This document shows, piece after piece, positions 6,909 to 13,883 of a stretch of 20,567 bases of DNA. Location: positions 1-20,567 of the forward strand of contig RGYX01000004.1 in NCBI GenBank assembly GCA_010031845.1, in the 5' to 3' direction. A program made the translations under genes and the position numbers. The first letter of the stretch is position 1, and each line of letters begins with the position of its first letter. A model generated the notes under the pieces. The model was given only the letters and a program-made list of their open reading frames with translations. It searched no databases and was not told the DNA's origin. The stretch comes from Verrucomicrobiota bacterium (GTDB lineage Bacteria; Verrucomicrobiota; Verrucomicrobiia; Methylacidiphilales; Verrucolacustridaceae).

Positions 6909-8324
6909 TTAGCGTATTTTTTCCTTCTCCACCAAGGGACACACGTGAACCACGGATCCCTCCAAGGCCTGCACTCGTATGGCAACGCCCTTGGGGATGA
7001 AATGACCCTCGGCCAAGACGTCAAGATCCTGCTTTCCGAAACGGCCGGTTCCACTTGGGCGGAGATCTGTCAGGGCTTGGCCCCGGGTTCCCACACGGAG
7101 AGCCGGGGAAAGGGGAGTCGGCGCAGGGGGAGAGGTCACGCTCAGCCGAAATGGGCGGAATAAAATTGTCTGCGGTAGGAACCGGGCCGCCAAAATAATG
7201 GCGGCCAAGCCCCCAAGAAATCCCCACGAAAGTTTCACCAAGGGAAAATAAATCTCACCCAAGGTCGGCAGAATGGGATCCCGGGGATATCGGTCGGCCA
7301 TGGTGTTCAGTAATGCATAAAGCACCAAAGCCAGACCGGTAAGGCCGGGCAGAAGGGTGCCCGGGAAAAGCAGGAATTCCACGGCGATAAGCCCAAGGCC
7401 CAGCGCCACCAGGATCAGATTTTCATAGCCCGACAGGCCGGCGATGTAGTGACCGAAAAAGAAGATCAGCCCAAAGAGGGCGGCGAGGATTCCAAAGACG
7501 CCAAAACCAGGAGTTTTGAACTCCAGATAGCCCAAGAGAAAAGCCGCACCCAGAATCAAAGGGGAAAGGGTGACGATAAATCTTCCTAGGGCCTCGAATC
7601 CCGTGGGCTCCACTCGAACAATTTTGACTTCAGCGCCCATTTTTTTCTGCACCAGCTTTTGCAAGGTGGGACTGACTCCTGCCGCGAGCAGAGGCCGGAC
7701 GGGTCGACCCACTTCCTGCATGGCCTCCTGGGTGGTGAGGGTGAGGATGTCTCCTTTGGGGGTGATCTCCCGACCGTCGATACGGAGTCCTGTCTGTTTG
7801 TTGACCATGGCGTCGAAGACCGCAGGGTTGTGCCCATTCTGCTCCGCGGCCGATCGAATGATGGCGGCGTAAGCAGAGACGAATTTAGGAGGCAACTCTT
7901 TGGGGCCCTCCTGCCCCAGGGTTACCGGGGAGGCCGCGCCAATGATGGCTCCTGGGGCCATCCATATTTCTCGGGTGGAGGCGGAAATAAATGCGCCCGC
8001 GGAAAAGGCCTCCTTGTTCACGTAGGTGAAGGTGTGATCCGCGGGTTCAAATTTGGCCACGGCCGCCATGATCTCTTTCATGGCCTCTCCCTCGCCGCCA
8101 GGGGTGTTCATATCAAGGATGAGAGCAGAGGCATGGGCCGCCAGCGCTTCCTTGACCCCTCGACGAACAACATACACCAATCCTTTTTGAATCTCCCCTT
8201 GGATGGGGATGACATAGACGGGCCCTGGGGACGGGGTTTCACTCGCCGGGCTTCCGAGAGGGGTAAAGAGAAGGGCCAGTAGAAGGAAAAGGGTGCGCGC
8301 TGAAGGATTTGAACCTCCGACCAA
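6909..8324 (-). CDS. nfeD: NfeD long form: membrane serine protease with C-terminal OB domain
   Basis: A membrane protein of the NfeD/stomatin-operon protease family. A signal peptide (LFLLLALLFTPLGSPAS) is followed by a ClpP-like domain (GPVYVIPIQGEIQ, ALILDMNTPGGEGEAM). The catalytic serine lies in AFSAGAFIS, and a probable dyad lysine in ELPPKFVSAYAAIIRSAAEQ. Several membrane helices come next (about residues 245-390, e.g. LILGAAFLLGYLEF and FGILAALFGLIFFF). A soluble OB-fold domain ends the protein (RVGTRGQALTDLRPSG ... HVCPLVEKEK). It is the usual partner of the flotillin encoded next. The start is unresolved: no ATG, GTG or TTG lies between the tRNA-Val 3' end and the signal peptide. 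I use TTG at 8324, inside the tRNA, giving 471 residues with a good signal peptide. ATG at 8378 (489 residues) would translate the whole tRNA; CTG at 8279 (456 residues) is a non-standard option. Confidence 0.9.
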   Translation of the reverse strand: MVGGSNPSARTLFLLLALLFTPLGSPASETPSPGPVYVIPIQGEIQKGLVYVVRRGVKEALAAHASALILDMNTPGGEGEAMKEIMAAVAKFEPADHTFTYVNKEAFSAGAFISASTREIWMAPGAIIGAASPVTLGQEGPKELPPKFVSAYAAIIRSAAEQNGHNPAVFDAMVNKQTGLRIDGREITPKGDILTLTTQEAMQEVGRPVRPLLAAGVSPTLQKLVQKKMGAEVKIVRVEPTGFEALGRFIVTLSPLILGAAFLLGYLEFKTPGFGVFGILAALFGLIFFFGHYIAGLSGYENLILVALGLGLIAVEFLLFPGTLLPGLTGLALVLYALLNTMADRYPRDPILPTLGEIYFPLVKLSWGFLGGLAAIILAARFLPQTILFRPFRLSVTSPPAPTPLSPALRVGTRGQALTDLRPSGTGRFGKQDLDVLAEGHFIPKGVAIRVQALEGSVVHVCPLVEKEKIR

Positions 8325-8365
8325 CTGCGTGTAAGGCAGCCGCTCTACCACTGAGCTAAGCGCGC
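8294..8365 (-). tRNA. tRNA-Val, anticodon UAC
   Basis: Read on the minus strand, the 72-base cloverleaf has a seven-pair acceptor GCGCGCT / AGCGCGC, TA at positions 8-9, and a D arm GCTCAGTGGTAGAGC. A five-pair anticodon stem encloses the loop CTTACAC (anticodon TAC, reading GUA). The T arm GGAGG-TTCAAAT-CCTTC has one G-U pair. The discriminator is A. The template continues CCC rather than CCA, so the terminal A must be added or edited by CCA-adding enzyme. It lies 32 bases downstream of a small secreted-protein gene, and nfeD follows directly on the same strand with no conventional start codon of its own. Confidence 0.95.
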
Positions 8366-8397
8366 CAAAAAGCAACATTTGCCAAGGATATCCAAAA

Positions 8398-8721
8398 TCA
8401 GTTCGGATAACAAACCACCTGCCAAACCCGTCCATCCGCCTGCGAAAAACAGACAACTGCCACCGTGTAGTATTGGTCCTGATCGGGAATGTAAATCATC
8501 AGATGCTCGTAAAACCAGTCCACCCCGCGGATATGGTTGGGCATACGTCCGAAGAAATTCAGGACCCCTTGCTTATTCTGGCCGGCCAACAACTCCTGCA
8601 GTTGTTGAGGAGTGTAAGGGGAGGCCCCCGCCTGAAAGTCCGCGTCTTGGGAGCGACCGATGGGTGCAGAGAAAGCCAAAAGAATCGCAAGCCAAAGCCA
8701 TAAGTGTGGGCGGGTTATCAT
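8398..8721 (-). CDS. Small secreted protein of unknown function
   Basis: 107 residues beginning with a clear signal peptide (MITRPHLWLWLAILLAFSAP, then IGRSQDADFQ), so about 83 residues are exported. The mature part has no family I recognise. It is rich in aromatic residues and contains GVDWFYEHLMIYIPDQ and a C-terminal VWQVVCYPN, with two Cys (in AVVCFSQ and VVCYPN) that could form a disulfide. The pattern of a strand-rich C-terminus with DGRVW resembles small SmpA/BamE-like lipoproteins, but there is no lipobox and the resemblance is weak. An AGGA lies about ten bases before the ATG. It is divergent from the WG-repeat gene across a 77-base gap. Confidence 0.72.
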   Translation of the reverse strand: MITRPHLWLWLAILLAFSAPIGRSQDADFQAGASPYTPQQLQELLAGQNKQGVLNFFGRMPNHIRGVDWFYEHLMIYIPDQDQYYTVAVVCFSQADGRVWQVVCYPN

Positions 8722-8798
8722 CTGATCATCATCCTGAAATTATGACAAAGTACCAGCCCTCCCTTGACCCCCTCAGGTGGTCTTCTATCTCAGAGAGG

Positions 8799-9617
8799 AT
8801 GAAATGCTGTTTTCGGGTCGCCCTGATTCTCATGCTCCTTGGGTTTGTTGGTTGGGCGAATGAGGATTTGGAGCAAGTCCTCTTTTCCAAAGGACCCGCC
8901 CCAGCCAAAGGGGAGAATGGGAAGTGGGGCTTCCGCTCTCCGGATGGAACTTGGGCAGTTGAACCAAAGTTCCTGGAGGTAAAACCGTTTCGGCATGACC
9001 TGGCTGCGGCACGGGAGGGGAAAACTTGGGGGTACATTGAAAAGTCTGGGAACTGGAAGATCCCCCCCAGATTCACCTGGGCCGGGGAGTTCTCCGAAAA
9101 TCTCGCCCCCGCCTCCGAAGGAGATCATCTTACGGGAAAGTTCGGCTATATCGATCCCCAAGGCAGGTGGGCCATCGAGGCGGAATATTCTTGGGCGCGG
9201 CCATTTCAGGAAGGGATGGGCTGCGTGAAAGACGGATCAAAGTGGGGATTTGTGGACGCCAAAGGCAAGCTAGTGGTCGAACCGGATTTTGACCAAGCAC
9301 AGTCTTTTTCCGGCGGGCTGGCCGCCGTCCAGAAAAGCGGACCCCCAGGGGAAAAAGAGACCTGGTCCTACATCAAGCCGGACGGGACTTCCCCCTTTGA
9401 AAAGAAATTCGCCTGGGCCGGATCTTTTTCCGAAGGCTTGGCCCGGGTTCAGATGACGGACCGCATTACCGGAAAGTATGGATACATCAATCCCAAGGGG
9501 GATTTGGTCATCCCTCCAAGTTTTGATGAGGCCGCCGACTTTCATCAAGGTCGCGCCCAAGTGAGGGTGGGTAAGGAGATTCGTCTTGTCGATTCCAAGG
9601 GAAAGCCCATTGATTAA
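8799..9617 (+). CDS. Secreted WG-repeat protein
   Basis: 272 residues from the ATG at 8799. This start gives a signal peptide (MKCCFRVALILMLLGFVGWA, then NED). An in-frame ATG at 8742 would add 19 residues with no better ribosome site. The mature part is made almost entirely of WG-type repeats at about residues 43, 77, 115, 149, 189 and 227, with a worn seventh at 260. Examples are KWGFRSPDGTWAVEPKF, KTWGYIEKSGNWKIPPRF, KWGFVDAKGKLVVEPDF and KYGYINPKGDLVIPPSF. Each repeat should give beta-hairpins of a solenoid or propeller-like fold. WG proteins are exported proteins of mostly unknown function. No partner is evident apart from the divergent small secreted protein. Confidence 0.88.
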   Translation: MKCCFRVALILMLLGFVGWANEDLEQVLFSKGPAPAKGENGKWGFRSPDGTWAVEPKFLEVKPFRHDLAAAREGKTWGYIEKSGNWKIPPRFTWAGEFSENLAPASEGDHLTGKFGYIDPQGRWAIEAEYSWARPFQEGMGCVKDGSKWGFVDAKGKLVVEPDFDQAQSFSGGLAAVQKSGPPGEKETWSYIKPDGTSPFEKKFAWAGSFSEGLARVQMTDRITGKYGYINPKGDLVIPPSFDEAADFHQGRAQVRVGKEIRLVDSKGKPID

Positions 9618-9686
9618 CCTGATGATTTGGGTGTAGTCGGGGATGGATGACTTGATTCCATGGCATGAGGAACCTAGAAAACACTC

Positions 9687-9887
9687 ATGATCATTACCGG
9701 AGCAACTCTGACGGCCGGCGTGGCCTTGGCAGTGGGATCTCATTTTTATAAAACGCATGCCCAAAGCCCGAAATTTCCTTTTTTGGCTGGTCTTGGTTTA
9801 TCCATCCTGATTCCAACTTTCCTCATGGCCCTGGTGATAGAATTGATCACCCTCTTTGCCTGGAATCCTCTGGTCTGGATGGAATAA
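9687..9887 (+). CDS. Possible two-helix membrane peptide
   Basis: 66 residues with two hydrophobic segments, roughly IITGATLTAGVALAVGSHF and FLAGLGLSILIPTFLMALVI, separated by a polar KTHAQSPKFPF loop. The C-terminus is ELITLFAWNPLVWME. I know no family. There is no convincing SD before the ATG (GAGGAA is about 15 bases away). The two well-formed membrane segments argue for a real gene; the short length and weak start argue against it. It sits between the WG-repeat gene and the RNase P RNA promoter. Confidence 0.45.
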   Translation: MIITGATLTAGVALAVGSHFYKTHAQSPKFPFLAGLGLSILIPTFLMALVIELITLFAWNPLVWME

Positions 9888-9946
9888 ACGCATCCCGGTT
9901 GTCGTCCTCGCTCTAGAAATCCGCCTTCTCTCGCCATCGGTCAAGA

Positions 9947-9974
9947 TTGCCATCGGGCCTATCTGTCTTAAGAT
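9947..9974 (+). promoter_or_regulatory. Sigma-70-type promoter of the RNase P RNA gene
   Basis: A -35 box TTGCCA (9947-9952) and a -10 box TAAGAT (9969-9974) are separated by 16 bases. The -10 box ends five to six bases before the 5' strand of the RNase P P1 helix (9980), the expected transcription start. The boxes match five and four of six consensus positions by eye. Confidence 0.6.
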
Positions 9975-9979
9975 ATAGT

Positions 9980-10407
9980 TGGAACTCGGGCAGTCGCCCT
10001 TCAGCCACTTTCGGGTGGGTTGGGGGGAGGAAAGTCCGGACACCAAAGGACGGTCCGCCCTGGGAAACCGGGGGCAGCCTCGACGCAAGCCGGGGTTGAC
10101 GGAAAGTGTCACAGAAAAAATACCGCCCGGCGTGGCTTTGGCCACGCAGGGTAAGGGTGAAAAGGCGGGGTAAAAGCCCACCACCTGCCGGGCAACCGGC
10201 AGGGAATGATAAACCACGGATGGTGCAAGGCCGAGCAGGAGTCACGGGTGGTCCGCCCGTCCCGCGCAAGCGGGACAACTCCGGGTTGGTGCCGCATCGG
10301 AACGGCGAAAACGCCTGACCGGAATCCGCCGCAAGGCGGGTTAGAGAAATGGCTGCCGGCTTTCCGGGCAACCGGAAGGCCACAGAATCCGGCTTACATG
10401 AGTTCCA
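9980..10407 (+). ncRNA. rnpB: RNase P RNA (type A)
   Basis: The catalytic RNA that removes 5' leaders from pre-tRNAs. Hallmarks: the conserved region I GAGGAAAGTCCGGAC (10029-10043), ACAGAAAAAATACCGCC, GGTAAGGGTGAAAAGG with GGGTAAAAGCCCACC, AGAGAAATGGCTGCC and the closing ACAGAATCCGGCTTACA. The ends pair as P1: TGGAACTC (9980-9987) with GAGTTCCA (10400-10407). Many helices are capped by GCAA-like loops, for example GCGGGAC paired through GCAA and CCGCC-GCAA-GGCGG. The complete set of conserved elements and the length of about 428 bases fit type A. A promoter precedes it and a strong terminator follows. Apparent reading frames across it on either strand are shadows. Confidence 0.97.
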
Positions 10408-10417
10408 TGGGAACGAG

Positions 10418-10455
10418 GGTCGGACGGCGAAAAGGCCGTCCGACCTTCGCCTTTT
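10418..10455 (+). terminator. Intrinsic terminator of rnpB
   Basis: GGTCGGACGGC (10418-10428) pairs perfectly with GCCGTCCGACC (10435-10445), an 11-bp stem with a six-base GAAAAG loop. It is followed by TTCGCCTTTT. It lies 11 bases after the 3' end of the RNase P RNA. The last T's overlap the TAA stop of the convergent TPR gene (10454-10456). On the minus strand no T-run follows the stem. Confidence 0.85.
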
Positions 10456-11833
10456 AGGTGGTCTGCTGGTAGGCGGATTCCACCCGGTCGGCCACATCCC
10501 GGAACTGGCTGTCAATTTCGTAGATCTTTTTAAACTCCTCGAGAGCCTCCGATTTTTTCCCCATCTCATTCAGAACAGTGCCCAAATTATAAATCGCATC
10601 TTTTTTCACATTGTCCATGGCCACGATTTCGCTGGCGGCGAGCGCATACTGCTTCGCCGCCAGATCAAGCATCCGGCGCTTGTGATAGGAGAGCCCCAGA
10701 AGGTTCAGGGCCCGATGCCGGACCGAAGGTTGTCGTAAGGCCTGCTGGAGTTCCGGCACGGCCTCTTTGTCGAAACCGCTTTCGATCAAGGCCTCGCCTA
10801 ACTCAAAACGGTATTGCAGATCGTTCGGATACCGGGTCACGCGCTCGCGGGCTCCCTCCAAGACCAACGCCTTCTTTCTCCCTGTGATTTCCGCCAGGGT
10901 GTTGGCGTCGGGTCCGGCGGCGCGGGCCTGCTCCAGCTCGGAATCCAGCAGGGCCAGGCGAAGCCGGAAGACCGCTTTTTCCAGGTTCGGGTCGGTTTTC
11001 TGCGCCAACTCATGGGCGAATTGAAACCATTGCAGGGCATGCTCCAACGCTCCCTGTTGCTCGCATAGTTCAGCGATCTGTCGGGCCAGCGTGATGTTTT
11101 GCGGCTCCGTCTCAAACTGGGCATGGAGTCGTGCCAACTGATCTGCCAAGGCCTCGGCACTTTTCACCACCTTCGAGGCAGACTCCAGAGCCAAGGCTTC
11201 ATCCTTGTTTCGGAGAGAATCCCGGAAGTCGGTGGACTTTTCCCAGCCCCCCTCCTGGGAGGCACTCATCGCGCTACAATCTTTCATGCCCTTCAGAGCC
11301 TCTCCATCGGTGGGATTCATTTCCATGATGGTCTGATAAATATCCCTGGCTTTGGTCATCTGCTTGGCAGCAATCAGAGCTCGGGCCAGACCGTGCAGGT
11401 TTTGGGTGTCCTGAGGCTTGGCCGCACGGATGGTCTCGTGGGCAAAGATGGCGGTTCCTGGCAAATCGTGGGCCAAGGCCAGTTCCGCCAAAGCTCCGTT
11501 GGCTTGGGGGCTTTGGGGATCGATCGACAGAGCCTCTTCCAGTTTGGCCAAACCCGAGCCCAGGGATTTTCCAGCGGCGGACTTGGCCTGCATCACCATT
11601 GGGGCGATCTTCACCGAGGCCATGCCTTTTTCGATCTTTGAAGCTGATTTGGCCTTGCTCAACTGGGCCGCCCGCAGAAGTTTCCGTCCCTCCAAAAAGC
11701 CCGGGGCCGCTTCCAGCACCGGGGGTATTAGCATCAGAATGTAGTCATGGTTTTGCCGGCTTAACGCATCCTTCGCCTTGCGGAAGGCCTCCTGTTGGGG
11801 AGGCGTGAGCTGGCTGGAGAGGATTTCGGGCAT
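10454..11833 (-). CDS. Cytoplasmic TPR protein
   Basis: 459 residues with no signal peptide or membrane segment. The N-terminal 100 residues (LSSQLTPPQQEAFRKAKDAL; LEGRKLLRAAQLSKAK) begin a helical repeat region with a Lys/Ala-rich linker at about 60-95. TPR-like units follow: KLEEALSIDPQSPQANGALA, a unit with AKQMTKARDIYQTIMEMNP, FELGEALIESGFDKEAVPEL, and the last YNLGTVLNEMGKKSEALEEF. The stretch ALNLLGLSYHKRRMLDLAAK is also a clear unit. Proteins of this type are common in Verrucomicrobiota; the role is not known to me. It starts at ATG 11833, opposite plsY, and ends inside the rnpB terminator. No clear SD is present. Confidence 0.88.
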   Translation of the reverse strand: MPEILSSQLTPPQQEAFRKAKDALSRQNHDYILMLIPPVLEAAPGFLEGRKLLRAAQLSKAKSASKIEKGMASVKIAPMVMQAKSAAGKSLGSGLAKLEEALSIDPQSPQANGALAELALAHDLPGTAIFAHETIRAAKPQDTQNLHGLARALIAAKQMTKARDIYQTIMEMNPTDGEALKGMKDCSAMSASQEGGWEKSTDFRDSLRNKDEALALESASKVVKSAEALADQLARLHAQFETEPQNITLARQIAELCEQQGALEHALQWFQFAHELAQKTDPNLEKAVFRLRLALLDSELEQARAAGPDANTLAEITGRKKALVLEGARERVTRYPNDLQYRFELGEALIESGFDKEAVPELQQALRQPSVRHRALNLLGLSYHKRRMLDLAAKQYALAASEIVAMDNVKKDAIYNLGTVLNEMGKKSEALEEFKKIYEIDSQFRDVADRVESAYQQTT

Positions 11834-11932
11834 GAGAATTAAAACCTATCCCAAAGAGGTCGGTTTCCAAAATAAAAATTGCAAACAGGGTTTTCCTTGC
11901 GCAAGTGGTCGCTCTCGTCCAATCCCGCAGAG

Positions 11933-12535
11933 ATGCAATCGCATATCGTGGTCTTGGGATTGGCCTTCCTGCTGGGGTCCCTCCCTTTCGGTTTCTGGTT
12001 AGGCCGCCTCAAGGGTGTGGACGTCCGCAAGCAGGGGAGTGGCAACATCGGAGCCACCAATGTCGGTCGCATCCTCGGGCGCGGATGGGGATATCTGGTC
12101 TTTGTGCTCGATTTCGGTAAAGGATGGCTCGGGGTGTGGGTGGCACGCCAATGGGGGGATCCCACCGATCTGTGGGTGGTCACGGCTGGGCTCTTTGCCG
12201 TTCTGGGGCATGTGTTCACCCCTTGGGTGGCTTTTCGAGGAGGCAAAGGCGTGGCAACTTCTGCCGGTGTGCTCTTGGCATTAACCCCGTTGGTGGGCGT
12301 GCTGGTGGCCGCGGTTTGGGGAGGGGCCTTTCTTGTTGGCCGGATTGTATCCGTGGCTTCGCTTCTGGCCGCCACGGCGTTTCCTCTTTTGGTTCATCAG
12401 TTGGATCCCAACCGACCGGCCCTGCAGTGGGCCGCCTGGGTGTTGGCTTTGCTCGTCTGGGTGCGCCATCGTGACAACCTCATGAGACTCTTTCAGGGGA
12501 AAGAAAACGGCTTCAGAAAAAAGAAAAAATCATGA
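11933..12535 (+). CDS. plsY: Glycerol-3-phosphate acyltransferase PlsY
   Basis: Transfers acyl groups from acyl-phosphate to glycerol-3-phosphate, the first step of phospholipid synthesis, in the cytoplasmic membrane. 200 residues and several hydrophobic segments (e.g. VVLGLAFLLGSLPFGFWLG, then LLALTPLVGVLVAAVWGGAF). PlsY motifs are SGNIGATNVGR (36-46), LDFGKG (59-64) and FRGGKGVATSAGV (101-113). I chose ATG 11933 because it gives the normal N-terminus directly before the first helix; the frame is open 54 bases further upstream to a TTG. The Lys-rich tail FRKKKKS ends in TGA, overlapping the gpsA start (ATGA). GpsA makes its substrate, so the pairing is functional. Confidence 0.95.
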   Translation: MQSHIVVLGLAFLLGSLPFGFWLGRLKGVDVRKQGSGNIGATNVGRILGRGWGYLVFVLDFGKGWLGVWVARQWGDPTDLWVVTAGLFAVLGHVFTPWVAFRGGKGVATSAGVLLALTPLVGVLVAAVWGGAFLVGRIVSVASLLAATAFPLLVHQLDPNRPALQWAAWVLALLVWVRHRDNLMRLFQGKENGFRKKKKS

Positions 12536-13428
12536 ATATCTCGATTTTAGGCAAGGGCGCCTGGGGACTGGCCATGGGAGAACTCCTGCAAACCCAGGGA
12601 CATCTTATCGAGTGGCTGGACAAGGGAAGTGACCAGGTTTCCGATGGGTGCGAGGTGATCATCGTCGCGCTTCCCACTCAGGCGGTCCGGGAGGTCTTGC
12701 AACGCGTGAAAATCAAATCCGCAAAGATTCCGGTCATTAGTTTAAGCAAGGGAATCGATATTGAAACCGGCCAGCGCATCAGTCAGATCGTGGCCGCATC
12801 TTGGCCGGAGGCTGCGTTTGTGGCTCTTTCCGGCCCAAGTTTGGCTGGGGAGTTGCGCAAGAAAGTTCCGACCGCCATGGTCGCCGCCAGCCTCAACGAC
12901 GACTGGGCAGAACAAGTGCAACAGCTTTTTCACGGCCCCTTTCTTCGCGTGTATCGCTCCCGAGATTTGTCCGGGGTGGAGTGGGGCGGGGCTCTTAAGA
13001 ATATTTACGCGTTGGCGGCCGGAATGTGTGCCGGTTTGGGTTTGGGCGAGAATAGCTTGGCGGGTTTGGTTACCCGAAGCCTCCGGGAGATGACCCGGAT
13101 TGCCGTTCATTTTGGTGCGCAAGAATCAACCCTTCACGGTCTGAGCGGGATGGGGGATTTGGTTTTAACTTCGTACAGCCGGGCCAGCCGGAATCGCCGG
13201 GTAGGCGAGCGACTGGGGGCAGGGGACCCCTTGAAAAAGGCCCTCGCCTCGGTTGAGGGAATCTGCGAAGGCGTCCCCTCTACTGAAGCTCTCCACCGTA
13301 TTCTTCAATCCCAAGCGGTGGAGGCCCCGGTGGCAGAAGAGCTCTATCAGATTCTTTTCAAGGGCAAGCCTCCGGAGCAAGCGTTGATGTCCCTGCTTTC
13401 ACGTGATCCAAAAGAGGAGAGGGAATAG
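12532..13428 (+). CDS. gpsA: Glycerol-3-phosphate dehydrogenase [NAD(P)+], compact form
   Basis: Reduces dihydroxyacetone phosphate to sn-glycerol-3-phosphate for phospholipid synthesis. Visible marks are the dinucleotide loop GKGAWG (7-12), SLSKGID (70-76), SGPSLAGEL (100-108) and GGALKNIYALAAG with catalytic Lys156. Further on are LHGLSGMGDLVLTSYSRASR followed by NRRVGERL, and VEGICEGVPSTEAL. The protein is 298 residues, shorter than the usual 330-345. The loss is in the NAD(P) domain: between GHLIEW and VIIVALP only about 20 residues occur where other GpsA have about 50, including the LPG...LP block. Everything in the catalytic half is in place, so it is probably active. It is coupled to plsY by a four-base overlap. 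Confidence 0.94.
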   Translation: MNISILGKGAWGLAMGELLQTQGHLIEWLDKGSDQVSDGCEVIIVALPTQAVREVLQRVKIKSAKIPVISLSKGIDIETGQRISQIVAASWPEAAFVALSGPSLAGELRKKVPTAMVAASLNDDWAEQVQQLFHGPFLRVYRSRDLSGVEWGGALKNIYALAAGMCAGLGLGENSLAGLVTRSLREMTRIAVHFGAQESTLHGLSGMGDLVLTSYSRASRNRRVGERLGAGDPLKKALASVEGICEGVPSTEALHRILQSQAVEAPVAEELYQILFKGKPPEQALMSLLSRDPKEERE

Positions 13429-13434
13429 CCCGGA

Positions 13435-13462
13435 TTCCGTGTTCGACCTCTGCCTCACGGAA
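13435..13462 (+). promoter_or_regulatory. Hairpin covering the ribosome site of the VOC gene
   Basis: TTCCGTG (13435-13441) pairs perfectly with CACGGAA (13456-13462), leaving a 14-base loop. The GGAAGGG (13459-13465), the best SD in the neighbourhood, sits partly in the 3' arm, so the fold would partly hide it. No T-run follows, so it is not a terminator. A regulatory effect is inference. Confidence 0.4.
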
Positions 13463-13466
13463 GGGA

Positions 13467-13883
13467 ATGATGTGTGGCATGAGAGTTAGTCGTTGGCTCC
13501 ACACAAGATTTCGGGTGAACGATCTCGAGCCATCTCTCCGCTTTTACACCAAAGTTCTTGGGTTGAAGGAGATCTCCCGCAGTACATCACCGCGGGGCAG
13601 CACATTGGTTTTTCTCCAGCCCACCGGCGGAGGTGAGATGCTGGAGCTTTGTCATTTTCCAGCTTCGGGTCCGGTTCAGGTGCCTCCGGATCTTGTCCAT
13701 ATTGCCCTCGAGGTGGACGACTTGGACGCTTTTGGAAAGCATGCCGCCTCGCTGGGTTACCCCTGGTCGGACGGCCCCACCCGGACGGAAAGAGGGACTC
13801 GGTTTGCCTTCTTGGACGCCCCCGAGGGGTACGAGGTGGAAATCATCGAAAGTGCCGGAAAATCTGGTAATCATTCTTCATGA
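13467..13883 (+). CDS. VOC-family protein, glyoxalase I-like
   Basis: 138 residues with two beta-alpha-beta-beta-beta modules of the vicinal-oxygen-chelate fold. HTRFRVNDLEPSLRFYTKVL (12-31) is the typical start, and the metal-binding pattern is complete: His12, Glu60 (EMLEL), His78 (LVHIALEVDD) and Glu124 (YEVEIIE). This matches lactoylglutathione lyase (methylglyoxal detoxification), but related VOC enzymes share the pattern, so no symbol is given. The start is ambiguous: ATG 13467 and 13470 lie 1 and 4 bases after a good SD (GGAAGGG); ATG 13479 lies 13 bases after it. It follows gpsA by 38 bases and overlaps rpe by four (ATGA). The neighbours handle triose and pentose phosphates, which fits methylglyoxal defence. 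Confidence 0.88.
   Translation: MMCGMRVSRWLHTRFRVNDLEPSLRFYTKVLGLKEISRSTSPRGSTLVFLQPTGGGEMLELCHFPASGPVQVPPDLVHIALEVDDLDAFGKHAASLGYPWSDGPTRTERGTRFAFLDAPEGYEVEIIESAGKSGNHSS

Noticed and set aside
8325..8456. Protein reading of nfeD extending through and beyond tRNA-Val
   Set aside because: The peptide is the translated tRNA (e.g. SSVVERLPYTQLVGGSNPSA). The frame is open, but nothing suggests selection for that protein segment.
9913..10569. 218-residue open frame on the minus strand across rnpB
   Set aside because: It is the complement of the structured RNase P RNA and has no protein-like features.
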